64,000 nt of DNA, taken from DATIVK01 sp035465955 (lineage in GTDB: Bacteria; Myxococcota; Myxococcia; Myxococcales; Anaeromyxobacteraceae). A program made the translations under genes and the position numbers. Numbering within the stretch: position 1 is the first letter of the stretch; each line of letters starts with the position of its first letter. This document shows, piece by piece, positions 1-8,107 of this stretch. The stretch spans positions 1 to 64,000 of the forward strand of contig DATIVK010000048.1 in assembly GCA_035465955.1 (NCBI GenBank). The letters run 5' to 3'. The notes under the pieces were generated by a model, which did not search any database, was not told the origin of the DNA, and was given only the letters and a program-made list of their open reading frames with translations.

Positions 1-23
1 CGCGGACGGCACGCGGCGCCGCC

Positions 24-61
24 CCCTCACCCTGGCCCTCTCCCCCGGTGGGGGAGAGGGG
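24..61. repeat. CCCTCTCC-type palindromic repeat, copy 1
   Basis: Perfect inverted repeat with 11-base arms (CCCTCTCCCCC at 36-46, its complement at 50-60) and a 3-base loop, preceded by a CCCCCTCACCCTGG header. It lies just past the 3' end of the chemoreceptor gene that ends at 82. The copy at 63142-63179 is nearly identical in the opposite orientation. It could work as a factor-independent 3' stem-loop, but there is no T-run. Confidence 0.75.
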
Positions 62-81
62 ATGATCACCAGGCGGACCCG

Positions 82-1686
82 TCAGACCGCGCGGAGCACG
101 CCGCTGGGCCGCTGCGGCGGCGTCGGGCGCTGGCCGGAGAGCGGCGGCAGGGGGGCGTACTTCGCGCGCCGCGCGTCCCCCTCGAGCCGGAAGAAGTTCA
201 TGAGCTGGTTGAGCGACTCCGCCTGCGCCGCCATCTCCTCCGACGTGGACGCGAGCTCCTCGGAGGTGCTGGCGTTGCGGCCGGTCACCTCGTCGACCGA
301 CTTCATCGCCTGGTGGATCTGGGCGACCGCGGCGGCCTGCTGCTGGCTCGCGGCGGCCACGTCCTGGACGAGGTCGGCGGTCTTCTGGATGGAGGGGACC
401 AGCGCCTCGAGGAGCGCTCGCGAGCGGTCGGCGACGGCGACGCTCTTCCCCGCGAGGCCGCCGATCTCGCCGGCCGCCTTCTGGGCCCGCTCGGCCAGCT
501 TCCGGACCTCGCCGGCGACGACCGCGAAGCCGCGCCCATGGTCGCCCGCGCGGGCGGCCTCGATCGCGGCGTTCAGGGCGAGCAGGTTGGTCTGGTAGGC
601 GATCTCGTCGATGATCGAGATCTTCTCGGCGATGACGTTCATCGCCGAGACCGTCTCCGCGACCGCCTTGCCCCCCTCGATGGCGTCGTGCGCCCCCTTC
701 CGCGCCATCTCGTCGGTGAGCTGGCTGTTCTTCGCGTTCCGGTCGATGGAGGCGTTCATCTCCTCGAGCGCGGTCGTGATCGCGTCGACGCTGGAGGAGA
801 GCTCGCCCGTCCCGTGCGAGAGCCCCTGCGACGCCTGCGACACCTGGTGGGACGCCTGGCTGAGCGCCTCCGAGCCGGAGCGGACCTCTCCGATGACGTG
901 GGAGAGCTCGGTGACCAGCTCGCCCTGGGCGGCGAGCAGCCGCCCGACCTCGTCGCGCCCCCCCTCCTCCACCCGCGTCGTCAGGTCCCCCTTGGCGAGG
1001 CCGCGCGCGACCCCCATCGCCTGGCGGATGGGGACCGCCAGCGCGCGCGCGATGTACCAGCCGAGGAGGCTGACGAGGAGCGCGATGACGCCGGCGATGA
1101 CGCCGAGCCTCCGGAGCTCCCGCGCGTACGCCTCGTCCACGTCGTCCACGTAGATGCCGGAGCCGACGACCCAGCCCCACGGCGCGAAGCCCTTCACGTA
1201 CGAGATCTTGGGCACCGGCTCGGCGCGGCCCGGCTTCGGCCACATGTAGTCGATGAACCCCTCCCCCTCGCGCTTCACCTCCTGCACGAAGGCGACGAAG
1301 AGCGCCTTGCCGTTGGGGTCCCGGTAGTCCGAGACGTCCTTCCCGTCGAGCTCGCGCTTGATCGGGTGCATGATCACGCGCGGCTGCATGTCGTTGACCC
1401 AGAAGTACTCGGTCCCGGCGTAGCGGAGCTTGCCGAGGGAGGTGAGCGCCGCGCGCTTCGCCTCCTCCTCGGTCAGCCTCCCCGCCGTCGCCTCGGCGGC
1501 GTAGTTGGCCATGACGCCGTGGGCGACCTCCACGAGGTTCCGCGTCTTCACCTTCCGGTCCTCGAGCATCTCGCGCTTCAGCGCGGCGAGGACCTGCGCG
1601 GTGGAGAGCACGAGCCCGGCGAGCCCGATGGAGATGAGGACGATGAGCTTGCTGCGCGTGGAGAGGTTGCGGACGAGCTGATTCAT
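82..1686 (-). CDS. Methyl-accepting chemotaxis protein with a periplasmic Cache domain
   Basis: Inner-membrane chemoreceptor of about 534 residues. It has a first membrane helix (about residues 14-34), a periplasmic single Cache domain of the Cache_2 type (about 37-190, with the typical APWGWVVGSGIY ending), a second membrane helix (about 194-215), a HAMP domain (about 216-268) and a cytoplasmic signalling hairpin with the conserved NLLALNAAIEAARAGDHGRG tip. It would sense a small ligand and signal to CheA/CheW. The start is the ATG at 1686, which has GGGGTG six bases upstream; a GTG nine bases earlier is less well placed. No che genes lie nearby, so it would feed a pathway encoded elsewhere. 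The ligand cannot be told from sequence. Confidence 0.93.
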   Translation of the reverse strand: MNQLVRNLSTRSKLIVLISIGLAGLVLSTAQVLAALKREMLEDRKVKTRNLVEVAHGVMANYAAEATAGRLTEEEAKRAALTSLGKLRYAGTEYFWVNDMQPRVIMHPIKRELDGKDVSDYRDPNGKALFVAFVQEVKREGEGFIDYMWPKPGRAEPVPKISYVKGFAPWGWVVGSGIYVDDVDEAYARELRRLGVIAGVIALLVSLLGWYIARALAVPIRQAMGVARGLAKGDLTTRVEEGGRDEVGRLLAAQGELVTELSHVIGEVRSGSEALSQASHQVSQASQGLSHGTGELSSSVDAITTALEEMNASIDRNAKNSQLTDEMARKGAHDAIEGGKAVAETVSAMNVIAEKISIIDEIAYQTNLLALNAAIEAARAGDHGRGFAVVAGEVRKLAERAQKAAGEIGGLAGKSVAVADRSRALLEALVPSIQKTADLVQDVAAASQQQAAAVAQIHQAMKSVDEVTGRNASTSEELASTSEEMAAQAESLNQLMNFFRLEGDARRAKYAPLPPLSGQRPTPPQRPSGVLRAV

Positions 1687-1839
1687 TCGGGGCACCCCAG
1701 GGTCGAACCGCTACGGAGCAGTCTGGACCCTGCAAGGGGTGTTCCGCAACTCTTGCGCGCAATTTCAAGCGCTTCCGAAGGGGTCTCGAACGCCTGGGGG
1801 CGGGAGAGACCCATGCGGGATCAACCCATTCAACTGTCG

Positions 1840-1867
1840 AAAAACAGACGGAATATGTCTGTTTTTT
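1840..1867. terminator. Bidirectional intrinsic terminator downstream of hom
   Basis: Perfect 10-base inverted repeat (AAAAACAGAC, 7-base loop, GTCTGTTTTT). Each arm ends in an A or T run, so the hairpin has a U-tract on either strand. It lies 30 bases after the hom stop codon (leftward) and also faces the back of the chemoreceptor promoter region. It is one of the few AT-rich spots in the window. Confidence 0.85.
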
Positions 1868-1897
1868 GAAAGCCTGGTTCGTCTTCTGGCGACGAGT

Positions 1898-3220
1898 TCA
1901 GCTCGCTGAAGGGATGATTCGAGCCAGGAAGCTGCCCTTCTTGACGACAGGAAGGGCATCGACCTCCGCAAGAGCTGCGCTCATCTCCGCGAAGCGGGCC
2001 TCGTGGGTGGTGATCACGACCGGCACGCCCTCGCCCGACTCGTCGGCGCGGTCGCGCTGGGTGACCGAGCCGATGGAGATCCCGTGCTTCCCGAGGATGC
2101 CGGTGATCGCGGAGAGCACGCCGGGCTGGTCGAGCGCCATGACGCGGACGTAGAACTCGCTCGACGCCATCCCCGCGGAGCGCAGCCGGGTCCGGTCGCC
2201 GTTGCGGAGCCGGGCGCCGCTGACCGGCATGCGCGAGACCGCGCCCGAGAGGATGTCGCGGGCGCAGGAGACGAGGTCGGCCACCACGGCACCGCCCGTC
2301 GGCAGCGCGCCGGCGCCGCGCCCGAAGTAGAGCGACGGGCCGAGGTTGTCGTCCTCGAGGTAGACGGCGTTGAAGACGCCGTTCACCGAGGCGAGGGGGT
2401 GCGAGGCCGGCACGAGCGCGGGGTGGACCCACGCCTCCACCTCGTCGCCGTGGCGGGACGCGGAGGCGAGCAGCTTGATCCGGTAGCCGAGGTTGTTCGC
2501 CGTGGCGAGGTCGAGCGGCGTCACGCCGGTGATCCCGCAGCGCGCGATGTCGTCCGGCGAGACCGTCAGGTCGAAGCAGAGGTTGACGAGGATGGCGAGC
2601 TTCTGCGCGGCGTCGATCCCCTCGACGTCGAGCGCGGGCTTCGCCTCGGCGAAGCCGAGCGCCTGGGCGTCCGTGAGGATCTCCTTGAAGGGCTTCTGCT
2701 CGCCGGCCATCCGCGTGAGGATGTAGTTGCAGGTGCCGTTGATGATGCCGGTGGCGCGCTGGACGCGGTTGGCCACGAGCCCCTGGCGGATGGCGTGGAT
2801 GAGCGGGATGCCGCCGGCGACGCTCGCCTCGAAGCCCAGGCTCACCTGCTTCTGGTCCGCCTTGCCGGCGATCTCGTCCCAGTGCGTGGAGAGCAGCGCC
2901 TTGTTGGCGGTCACGACGTGCTTGCCGTTCTCCATCGCCGCGAGGATGAGGCTCCGCGCGGGCTCGATGCCGCCGATCAGCTCGACGACCACCTGGATCT
3001 CCGGGTCGTTCACGACCGCCTTCGCGTCGGTCGTGAAGACGGACGGCGCGAGCCCGAGCTTCGCCGCGCGCTCGGGGTTCAGGTCCGCCACCTTCGCGAT
3101 CTCGAAGGGGACCCCGACGCGCCGCTCGATGAGGGCGCCGTTCCGCTGCAGGATCTCCACCGTCCCCGCGCCGATGTTGCCGAGCCCGAGGATGCCGACC
3201 TTGATCGCCTGGTTGCCCAT
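1898..3220 (-). CDS. hom: Homoserine dehydrogenase
   Basis: Reduces L-aspartate-4-semialdehyde to homoserine with NAD(P)H, on the route to threonine, methionine and isoleucine. About 440 residues, the normal length of the ACT-containing form. An N-terminal Rossmann motif (GILGLGNIGAG, residues about 9-19) is followed by the catalytic domain (GIINGTCNYILT and the A-EAKPALDVEG stretch) and a C-terminal ACT domain (from about 350, DQPGVLSAITGILGKHGISI), which usually binds threonine for feedback inhibition. The start is ATG at 3220, preceded by AAGGGAC; the frame stays open further upstream but that part is not homologous. An intrinsic terminator follows. The partner asd gene is at 51-52 kb. Confidence 0.96.
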   Translation of the reverse strand: MGNQAIKVGILGLGNIGAGTVEILQRNGALIERRVGVPFEIAKVADLNPERAAKLGLAPSVFTTDAKAVVNDPEIQVVVELIGGIEPARSLILAAMENGKHVVTANKALLSTHWDEIAGKADQKQVSLGFEASVAGGIPLIHAIRQGLVANRVQRATGIINGTCNYILTRMAGEQKPFKEILTDAQALGFAEAKPALDVEGIDAAQKLAILVNLCFDLTVSPDDIARCGITGVTPLDLATANNLGYRIKLLASASRHGDEVEAWVHPALVPASHPLASVNGVFNAVYLEDDNLGPSLYFGRGAGALPTGGAVVADLVSCARDILSGAVSRMPVSGARLRNGDRTRLRSAGMASSEFYVRVMALDQPGVLSAITGILGKHGISIGSVTQRDRADESGEGVPVVITTHEARFAEMSAALAEVDALPVVKKGSFLARIIPSAS

Positions 3221-3405
3221 GTCCGTCCCTTCGCGTCCTGGGTACGCCCGTGTGTGGCGTCCGACCGCATGTTGAACCACGTCCGGCCCCCCCGCTTCCA
3301 GCACTAACGATGCGTGCTGCGGCGCCATGCCGCCCCGCCCGCGTTGAATGGCCCGGGGGCCGGCGCGTCCTCCACCTCGAAAGGCCAACTTCCACGGAGG
3401 ACACA

Positions 3406-3681
3406 ATGCTTCGGATCGCCGCCGCCCTCGCCAGCCTCGCCCTCGCCGCCGCCGTCTCCGCCGCCCCGCCCCCGAAGACCGTGACCTTCCAGGCCAAGGC
3501 CGGCGTCGTCACCTTCGCGCACGAGGCGCACCAGAAGCTGGCGGGGAGCTGCAAGACCTGCCACCCGGCCGCCCCCGCGAAGCTCGCCGGCAAGGACGCC
3601 GCGCACAAGCTCTGCCTCGACTGCCACAAGGAGAAGAAGGCCGGCCCGACGAAGTGCGGCGACTGCCACAAGAAGGCGTAG
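3406..3681 (+). CDS. Periplasmic triheme cytochrome c7 (PpcA/c3-like)
   Basis: Small 91-residue protein with a Sec signal peptide (residues 1-20) and three CxxCH haem-binding motifs (CKTCH about 49-53, CLDCH about 70-74, CGDCH about 84-88). Extra histidines (H39, H42, H67) can serve as sixth haem ligands. Size and layout match the triheme cytochrome c7 family of Geobacter and relatives, which carries electrons across the periplasm during anaerobic respiration. The ATG follows a GGAGG-type ribosome site. It is divergent from hom over about 185 bases, which probably holds both promoters. The redox partners are not shown by the sequence. Confidence 0.93.
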   Translation: MLRIAAALASLALAAAVSAAPPPKTVTFQAKAGVVTFAHEAHQKLAGSCKTCHPAAPAKLAGKDAAHKLCLDCHKEKKAGPTKCGDCHKKA

Positions 3682-3735
3682 CGGGCCGCGTCGCGAGCGC
3701 GCCGCCGGGGCCGTCCCTCCCCGGCGGCGCGTCAG

Positions 3736-5835
3736 CTACGCGAATTGCGGGTGCGCCCGGATCCGCTCGAGCGCGTCGGGCGGCGCGTCGGGAGGGAAGG
3801 GCGCGGACGAGCGCGCGAGCCGCGCCAGCCAGCGCGCGTCGAGCGGCCGGACCACGTCGGCGGGATCGGCGGCCGCCGCCGTCGTCTGCTCCTTGGGGCC
3901 GCTCGCGTCTCCCGTCCCCACGAAGAACCCGGCGAGCAGCAGGGCCGCGCGGGTGGCCGTCGCGGTGCTGTAGGTGAAGACGGTGGCGCGCGGCGCGCAG
4001 CGCGCCCGGAGCGCGCGGAACGCGGCGAGCGTCCAGAGCCCCGGGTTGGCCTTCGGCGAGAAGGGGTCCCAGAAGACGACGTCGGCGAGCGCCGGCTCCG
4101 CGGCGAGGGCGTCCAGCGCCTCGCCGAGGCGCAGCGTCCAGGCCGTCCGGTCGGTCGCGTGCCGCCCGGCGCCGAGCAGGGCCCGGGCCGCCTCGGCCTC
4201 CGCCGCCGACGTCCCGAGCCGCGCGACGCCCTCGGGAGAGGCCGCGAGCGCGAAGGACCCCAGGTCGCGCTCGAAGCTGACGATCTCCAGGCGCCGGGCG
4301 CCCTCGGGCGCGGACGCCGACGCACGCCAGGCCGCGAGGGCGTTCCCGCCCGCGCCGAGGCCGACGTCGAACAAGATGAGGGGGGCGCCGCCCTCCGCGA
4401 GCCGCGCGCGCAGGCGCGACTGGGCTACGTAGAGCCGCTCCGACTCGACCGCCGGCCCGATCACGGGGTGCATCACCTCGCCGACCGCGTTGTCGACGAC
4501 CGCTGGGGCGCCGTCGCGGGTCGTGACGAAGGCGAACCGGGCAGGAGGGGAACCCTCTCGCTCCCCCCCATCGGCGGAGAGGTCACGCTCAGGGAGCAAG
4601 GCCCGCTCGGCTTCCTGCTCCCTCACCCCGTCCCTCTCCCTCGATGAGGGAGAGGGGGCGATCCCCGAGGGGGCGGCCTCGGGATACACCCGCTTCCCCG
4701 GCGAGCGGGCCGCGGCGTCGTGCTCGTGCCGGTCGATCGCCTCCAGCTTCTCCTGCGCGAAGGCGGCGTAGCGCCCGGCCTCGATCGCGCCCCGCGCCTC
4801 GCGCATCAGGTCGAGGTAGTGCTGGAGGTTGTGGACCGACAGCAGGCGCGGGCCGAGCGGCTCCTTGCACTTCATCAGGTGGTGCAGGTAGCCGCGGGAG
4901 TGGCGGCGGCAGGTCGGGCAGGCGCACGCGGGATCGAGCGGGGCGTCGGAGAGCTTCAGCTCCCCGCGCGTGAGCCGCACGCGGCCGCCGGAGGTGAAGG
5001 CCGTCCCCTGCCACGCCATCGTCGTCGGGATCACGCAGTCGAACATGTCGACGCCGTGGCCGATCGCCTCGATCAGGTCGGGCGGCGTGCCGACGCCCAT
5101 GAGGTAGCGCGGCCGGTCGGCCGGCAGGAGGTCGATCGTGCGATCGATGACCTCGCCCCGCTCGGTGCGCGTGTCGCCGACCGCGAGCCCCCCGATGGCG
5201 AAGCCGTCGAACGGGTGCTGCGTGAGGAAGCGGGCCGACTCCGCGCGGAGCGCCGGGTCGAGCCCCCCCTGGACGATCGCGAAGAGCGCCTGCTCCGGGT
5301 TGGTCCGTGCGGCGAGGCTGCGGAGCGCCCAGCGGTGCGTGCGGTCCATCGCCTCCCGGATCGCGGCCGGCGCCGAGGTCGACGGGAGGCAGACGTCGAG
5401 CACCATCATCACGTCGGAGCCGATCGCCGTCTGGACGGCGATGGAGGTCTCGGGGGAGAGCAGGTGGTAGCGGCAGTCGACGTAGCTCTTGAAGCGGGCC
5501 CCCTCCTCGGTGATCGAGCGGTCGCCGGGGAGCGAGAAGATCTGGAAGCCGCCGGAGTCGGTCAGGACCGGGCGGTCCCAGCCCATGAACGGGTGGATGC
5601 CGCCGAAGCGCGCCATCGCCTCGGGGCCGGGGCGCAGCATGAGGTGGTACGTGTTGCCGAGGATGATCTCGGCGCCGAGGGCGTGGAGGTCCTCCGGCGT
5701 CATCCCGGTGACGGTCGCGCGCGTGCCGACCGGCATGAAGACGGGCGTCTCCACCCTGCCGTGCGGGGTCAGGAAGGCGCCGCGTCGCGCCCGCGTCGTC
5801 GCGTCGCGGGGGCCGGGGAGGAACTGGAAGGGCAT
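3736..5835 (-). CDS. tgt: Fusion of tRNA-guanine(34) transglycosylase (Tgt) and an MnmC-like methyltransferase
   Basis: Roughly 699 residues, almost twice a normal Tgt. Residues 1-375 are Tgt, which swaps G34 of tRNA for a queuosine precursor: D93 in LTDSGGFQ, nucleophile D266 in MFDCV, and the zinc site C304/C306/C309/H335 are all present. The loop after the nucleophile reads PTTMAWQG instead of the usual PTRxxRNG. Residues about 378-432 are a charged linker encoded over a genomic palindromic repeat. Residues about 433-699 are a SAM-dependent methyltransferase of the MnmC N-domain type (Methyltransf_30), with FDVGLGAGG and FWDPFSPKANPGLWT; the FAD domain of MnmC is absent. Both halves point to wobble base 34. 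I chose MPFQF at 5835 by Tgt homology; an in-frame GTG at 5877 is possible. hisC and the GGDEF gene lie just upstream in the same direction. Confidence 0.9.
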   Translation of the reverse strand: MPFQFLPGPRDATTRARRGAFLTPHGRVETPVFMPVGTRATVTGMTPEDLHALGAEIILGNTYHLMLRPGPEAMARFGGIHPFMGWDRPVLTDSGGFQIFSLPGDRSITEEGARFKSYVDCRYHLLSPETSIAVQTAIGSDVMMVLDVCLPSTSAPAAIREAMDRTHRWALRSLAARTNPEQALFAIVQGGLDPALRAESARFLTQHPFDGFAIGGLAVGDTRTERGEVIDRTIDLLPADRPRYLMGVGTPPDLIEAIGHGVDMFDCVIPTTMAWQGTAFTSGGRVRLTRGELKLSDAPLDPACACPTCRRHSRGYLHHLMKCKEPLGPRLLSVHNLQHYLDLMREARGAIEAGRYAAFAQEKLEAIDRHEHDAAARSPGKRVYPEAAPSGIAPSPSSRERDGVREQEAERALLPERDLSADGGEREGSPPARFAFVTTRDGAPAVVDNAVGEVMHPVIGPAVESERLYVAQSRLRARLAEGGAPLILFDVGLGAGGNALAAWRASASAPEGARRLEIVSFERDLGSFALAASPEGVARLGTSAAEAEAARALLGAGRHATDRTAWTLRLGEALDALAAEPALADVVFWDPFSPKANPGLWTLAAFRALRARCAPRATVFTYSTATATRAALLLAGFFVGTGDASGPKEQTTAAAADPADVVRPLDARWLARLARSSAPFPPDAPPDALERIRAHPQFA
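4617..4660. repeat. Palindromic repeat copy inside the tgt fusion gene
   Basis: Perfect 11-base inverted repeat (CCCTCTCCCTC at 4632-4642, complement at 4646-4656, loop GAT), preceded by a CTCCCTCACCCCG header like the other copies. Elsewhere in the window this element is intergenic. Here it is translated in frame as part of the linker (about residues 393-410) between the Tgt and methyltransferase domains. A related degenerate stretch continues to about 4555. Confidence 0.75.
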
Positions 5836-5883
5836 GGGGGCGAGAGGAGTAGCACGGCGGGCGCCCCCGCGCGCCACCCCCGA

Positions 5884-6858
5884 TCAGCGCGGCGGGAGCG
5901 CGCCCATCGCCGCCGCCGCCACGCGGTTCCGCCCGTCCTGCTTCGCGCGGTAGAGGGCGCGGTCGGCCGCGTCCAGCAGCGCGGTCGCGGCCTCGCCCGG
6001 CACGAGCTCCGCGGGGGGCGCCGAGACCGTGGCGCCCACGCTGACGGTGACGCTGAGCTCGCGATCCTGCCAGACGCAGCGGCTCCGCTCGACCGCGTGG
6101 CGGACCCGCTCCCCGAGCTGGCGGGCCCCATCGAGGCCGGTCTCGGGGGCGACGACGACGAACTCCTCGCCGCCGAACCGCGCCACGAGGTCCTCCTGGC
6201 GGACCGTCGCGCGCAGCGTCCGCGCCACCATCCGGAGCACCTCGTCCCCCGCGAGGTGGCCGTGCGCGTCGTTGATCGCCTTGAAGCGATCGACGTCGAC
6301 CATGAGGAGCGCGACGAGCCGATCGTGGCGCTTCGCGGCGGCCAGCTCGACCTCCAGCCGCTCGTCCAGCATCCGGCGGTTGTAGAGGCCGGTCAGGGGA
6401 TCCTGCAGCGCGCCCTCGACCAGCTTGCGCTGGTACTCCGCCTCGAGGTCGTCCGCCCAGATGAACTTGAGGACGGTCTGCATCCCGATGTGGACGCGGC
6501 TGCCGTTGCCGAGCAGCGCCTCCAGCACCCGCGCCCCGTCGACGAAGGTCCCGTTCGCGCTGCCGAGGTCGCGGATCACGGCGTGGTCGCCGTCCACGAG
6601 GAGCGAGGCCTGCCGCCGCGAGACGCCGTCGTCGCTGATGAGGATGTCGGCGTCGTCCCGGCGGCCGATGATCAGCTCGCGCCCCGGCTCGAGGGGGTAG
6701 ATCGCGCCGAGCTGGGGCCCCGAGAGCACGAGGAGGAACGCGTGCTCCTTCGACGGCGCGGGCAGCCTGGGCACGGCCGTCCAGGTGGCGTCGAGCTCGA
6801 CGCGCGGCACCGTCGGGCGTGGGGCGCCTCCTCGCGGCTCGCCGGGTGGCCTCGCCAT
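5884..6858 (-). CDS. Diguanylate cyclase with an N-terminal FHA domain
   Basis: Cytosolic 324-residue signalling protein. Residues about 41-131 form an FHA domain (GR at 65-66, SRRQ at 80-83, NGT at 102-104), which binds phosphothreonine peptides. Residues about 150-315 form a GGDEF domain with an intact active site GGEEF (229-233), so it should make cyclic di-GMP from two GTP. An RxxD inhibitory site (R220, D223) sits five residues before it, indicating product feedback. The FHA module suggests control by a Ser/Thr kinase such as the one at 10909-12816. Start ATG at 6858. It lies between hisC (38 bases upstream) and tgt (48 bases downstream), with no obvious functional link. Confidence 0.93.
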   Translation of the reverse strand: MARPPGEPRGGAPRPTVPRVELDATWTAVPRLPAPSKEHAFLLVLSGPQLGAIYPLEPGRELIIGRRDDADILISDDGVSRRQASLLVDGDHAVIRDLGSANGTFVDGARVLEALLGNGSRVHIGMQTVLKFIWADDLEAEYQRKLVEGALQDPLTGLYNRRMLDERLEVELAAAKRHDRLVALLMVDVDRFKAINDAHGHLAGDEVLRMVARTLRATVRQEDLVARFGGEEFVVVAPETGLDGARQLGERVRHAVERSRCVWQDRELSVTVSVGATVSAPPAELVPGEAATALLDAADRALYRAKQDGRNRVAAAAMGALPPR

Positions 6859-6896
6859 CGCGTCCCCTCCCGCGCCCCGTCTCGACCGGCGCCCGG

Positions 6897-7946
6897 TCAG
6901 GCCTCCTTCGCCGCCGCGAGGAAGGCGTCGTTCTCGGCCGGGGAGCCGACCGTCACCCGGATGCAGCCCTCCAGGCCGCGGTAGTGATCCTGGCGGCGGA
7001 TGAGGATCCCCTTCGCGAGGAGGCCGTCGTAGGCCGCCTTGGCGTCCGGGGTGCGCACGAGGATGTAGTTGGCGCCGCTCGGGTAGGGCCTCCAGCGCGG
7101 GTGCGCGGAGAGCGCCGCGAAGAGCCGGTCGCGCTCGGCGCGGATCCGCTCGACCATCGGGCCGACGTAGCCGGGCGCCTCGAGGGCCGTCAGCAGGATC
7201 GCCGCGGTGTGGGCCGGGATGCGGAAGGGGGGCAGGAGCGCCGCGGCGACGGCGGCGACCTTCGGTGACGCGAGCAGGTAGCCCGCGCGGATGCCGCCGA
7301 GCGACCAGGACTTCGAGAAGGTGCGCAGCACGCCGACGTTCGGGTTGGCGCGCGCGAGCGGACGGAAGTCGGTGCCGGAGAAGGCGTGGTACGCCTCGTC
7401 GACGATGAGCACCCAGCCCGCCGCCTTCGCCCGCTCGGCGAGGAGCCCGATCCCCGCGGGATCGAAGAGCCGGCCCGTCGGGCCGTGCGGGTTGGGGAGG
7501 AAGAGGACGCCCGCCTGCTCGCGGTCCATCTTCGCGAGGAGCCCGTCCACGGGCAGGTCGAAGCCGTCGAGGAGCGGCACCGCCTCCCAGGGCGTCCCCG
7601 CCGCGACCGCGCCGCCCTTGTAGTAGGGGAAGGCCGGGGCGGTGTCGAGGACGCGGTTGGCCGCCGAGCACAGGGCGAGGATCAGGAGGTTGGAGCCGGC
7701 CGAGAGGACGATCCCGTTCTCCGGCCACTCCTCGTGGCGCGCGAGGGCCGCGCGGACCTCCTCGCCTCCCAGGTCCGGGTAGCGGTTCCACGGGAGCGCC
7801 GCGAGCCGCTCCAGGGCGCGCCGCTTGAGCGGCGCCGGGAAGTCCTCGGGGCTCTCGTTCTGGTCGAGCTTAATCCTCGCGTCGACCTTCGTGTACGGGT
7901 AGTCGGCGACGTCGGACAGGTGGGGCTTGAAGGCGTGCAGGGTCAC
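6897..7946 (-). CDS. hisC: Histidinol-phosphate aminotransferase
   Basis: PLP-dependent class I/II aminotransferase, 349 residues, the usual HisC length. It converts imidazole acetol-phosphate and glutamate to histidinol-phosphate in histidine synthesis. Visible marks are LDQNESP near residue 30, PNPHGPTG (151-158), D183 and Y186 of the cofactor pocket, and the PLP-binding lysine K212 in TFSKSWSLGGIRAG. No other his gene is present here, so it is a detached copy. A role with another keto-acid, such as in aromatic amino acid synthesis, cannot be excluded. It appears to be the first gene of the leftward group with the GGDEF and tgt genes. Confidence 0.92.
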   Translation of the reverse strand: MTLHAFKPHLSDVADYPYTKVDARIKLDQNESPEDFPAPLKRRALERLAALPWNRYPDLGGEEVRAALARHEEWPENGIVLSAGSNLLILALCSAANRVLDTAPAFPYYKGGAVAAGTPWEAVPLLDGFDLPVDGLLAKMDREQAGVLFLPNPHGPTGRLFDPAGIGLLAERAKAAGWVLIVDEAYHAFSGTDFRPLARANPNVGVLRTFSKSWSLGGIRAGYLLASPKVAAVAAALLPPFRIPAHTAAILLTALEAPGYVGPMVERIRAERDRLFAALSAHPRWRPYPSGANYILVRTPDAKAAYDGLLAKGILIRRQDHYRGLEGCIRVTVGSPAENDAFLAAAKEA

Positions 7947-8029
7947 GGCTGTGGAAGTTACCAGCCTTCGCCCGCGCGCGCACGGCGCGCGCCCCCGCTC
8001 GCCGCCCCCCGGCGGAGGGGCGATCGGCC

Positions 8030-8059
8030 TTGGCGGGCGCGCGCTCGTGCGGCTAGACT
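8030..8059 (+). promoter_or_regulatory. Putative sigma70-type promoter
   Basis: TTGGCG at 8030-8035 and TAGACT at 8054-8059 with an 18-base spacer, in the divergent region between hisC and the small secreted protein at 8108. It would give an untranslated leader of roughly 40 bases. Sequence match only. Confidence 0.4.
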
Positions 8060-8107
8060 CACAGTCACACGTCGGCCTCCCCCCTCGAACGACGCCCCGG
8101 AGCGACC

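Noticed and set aside
1754..1763. TTGCGCGCAA palindrome upstream of the first chemoreceptor
   Set aside because: Short and likely by chance in this composition; not placed at a recognisable promoter.
3221..3406. A longer N-terminus for hom, starting at 3406
   Set aside because: The extra residues are not homologous, and would overlap the divergent cytochrome start. ATG 3220 has a good ribosome site.
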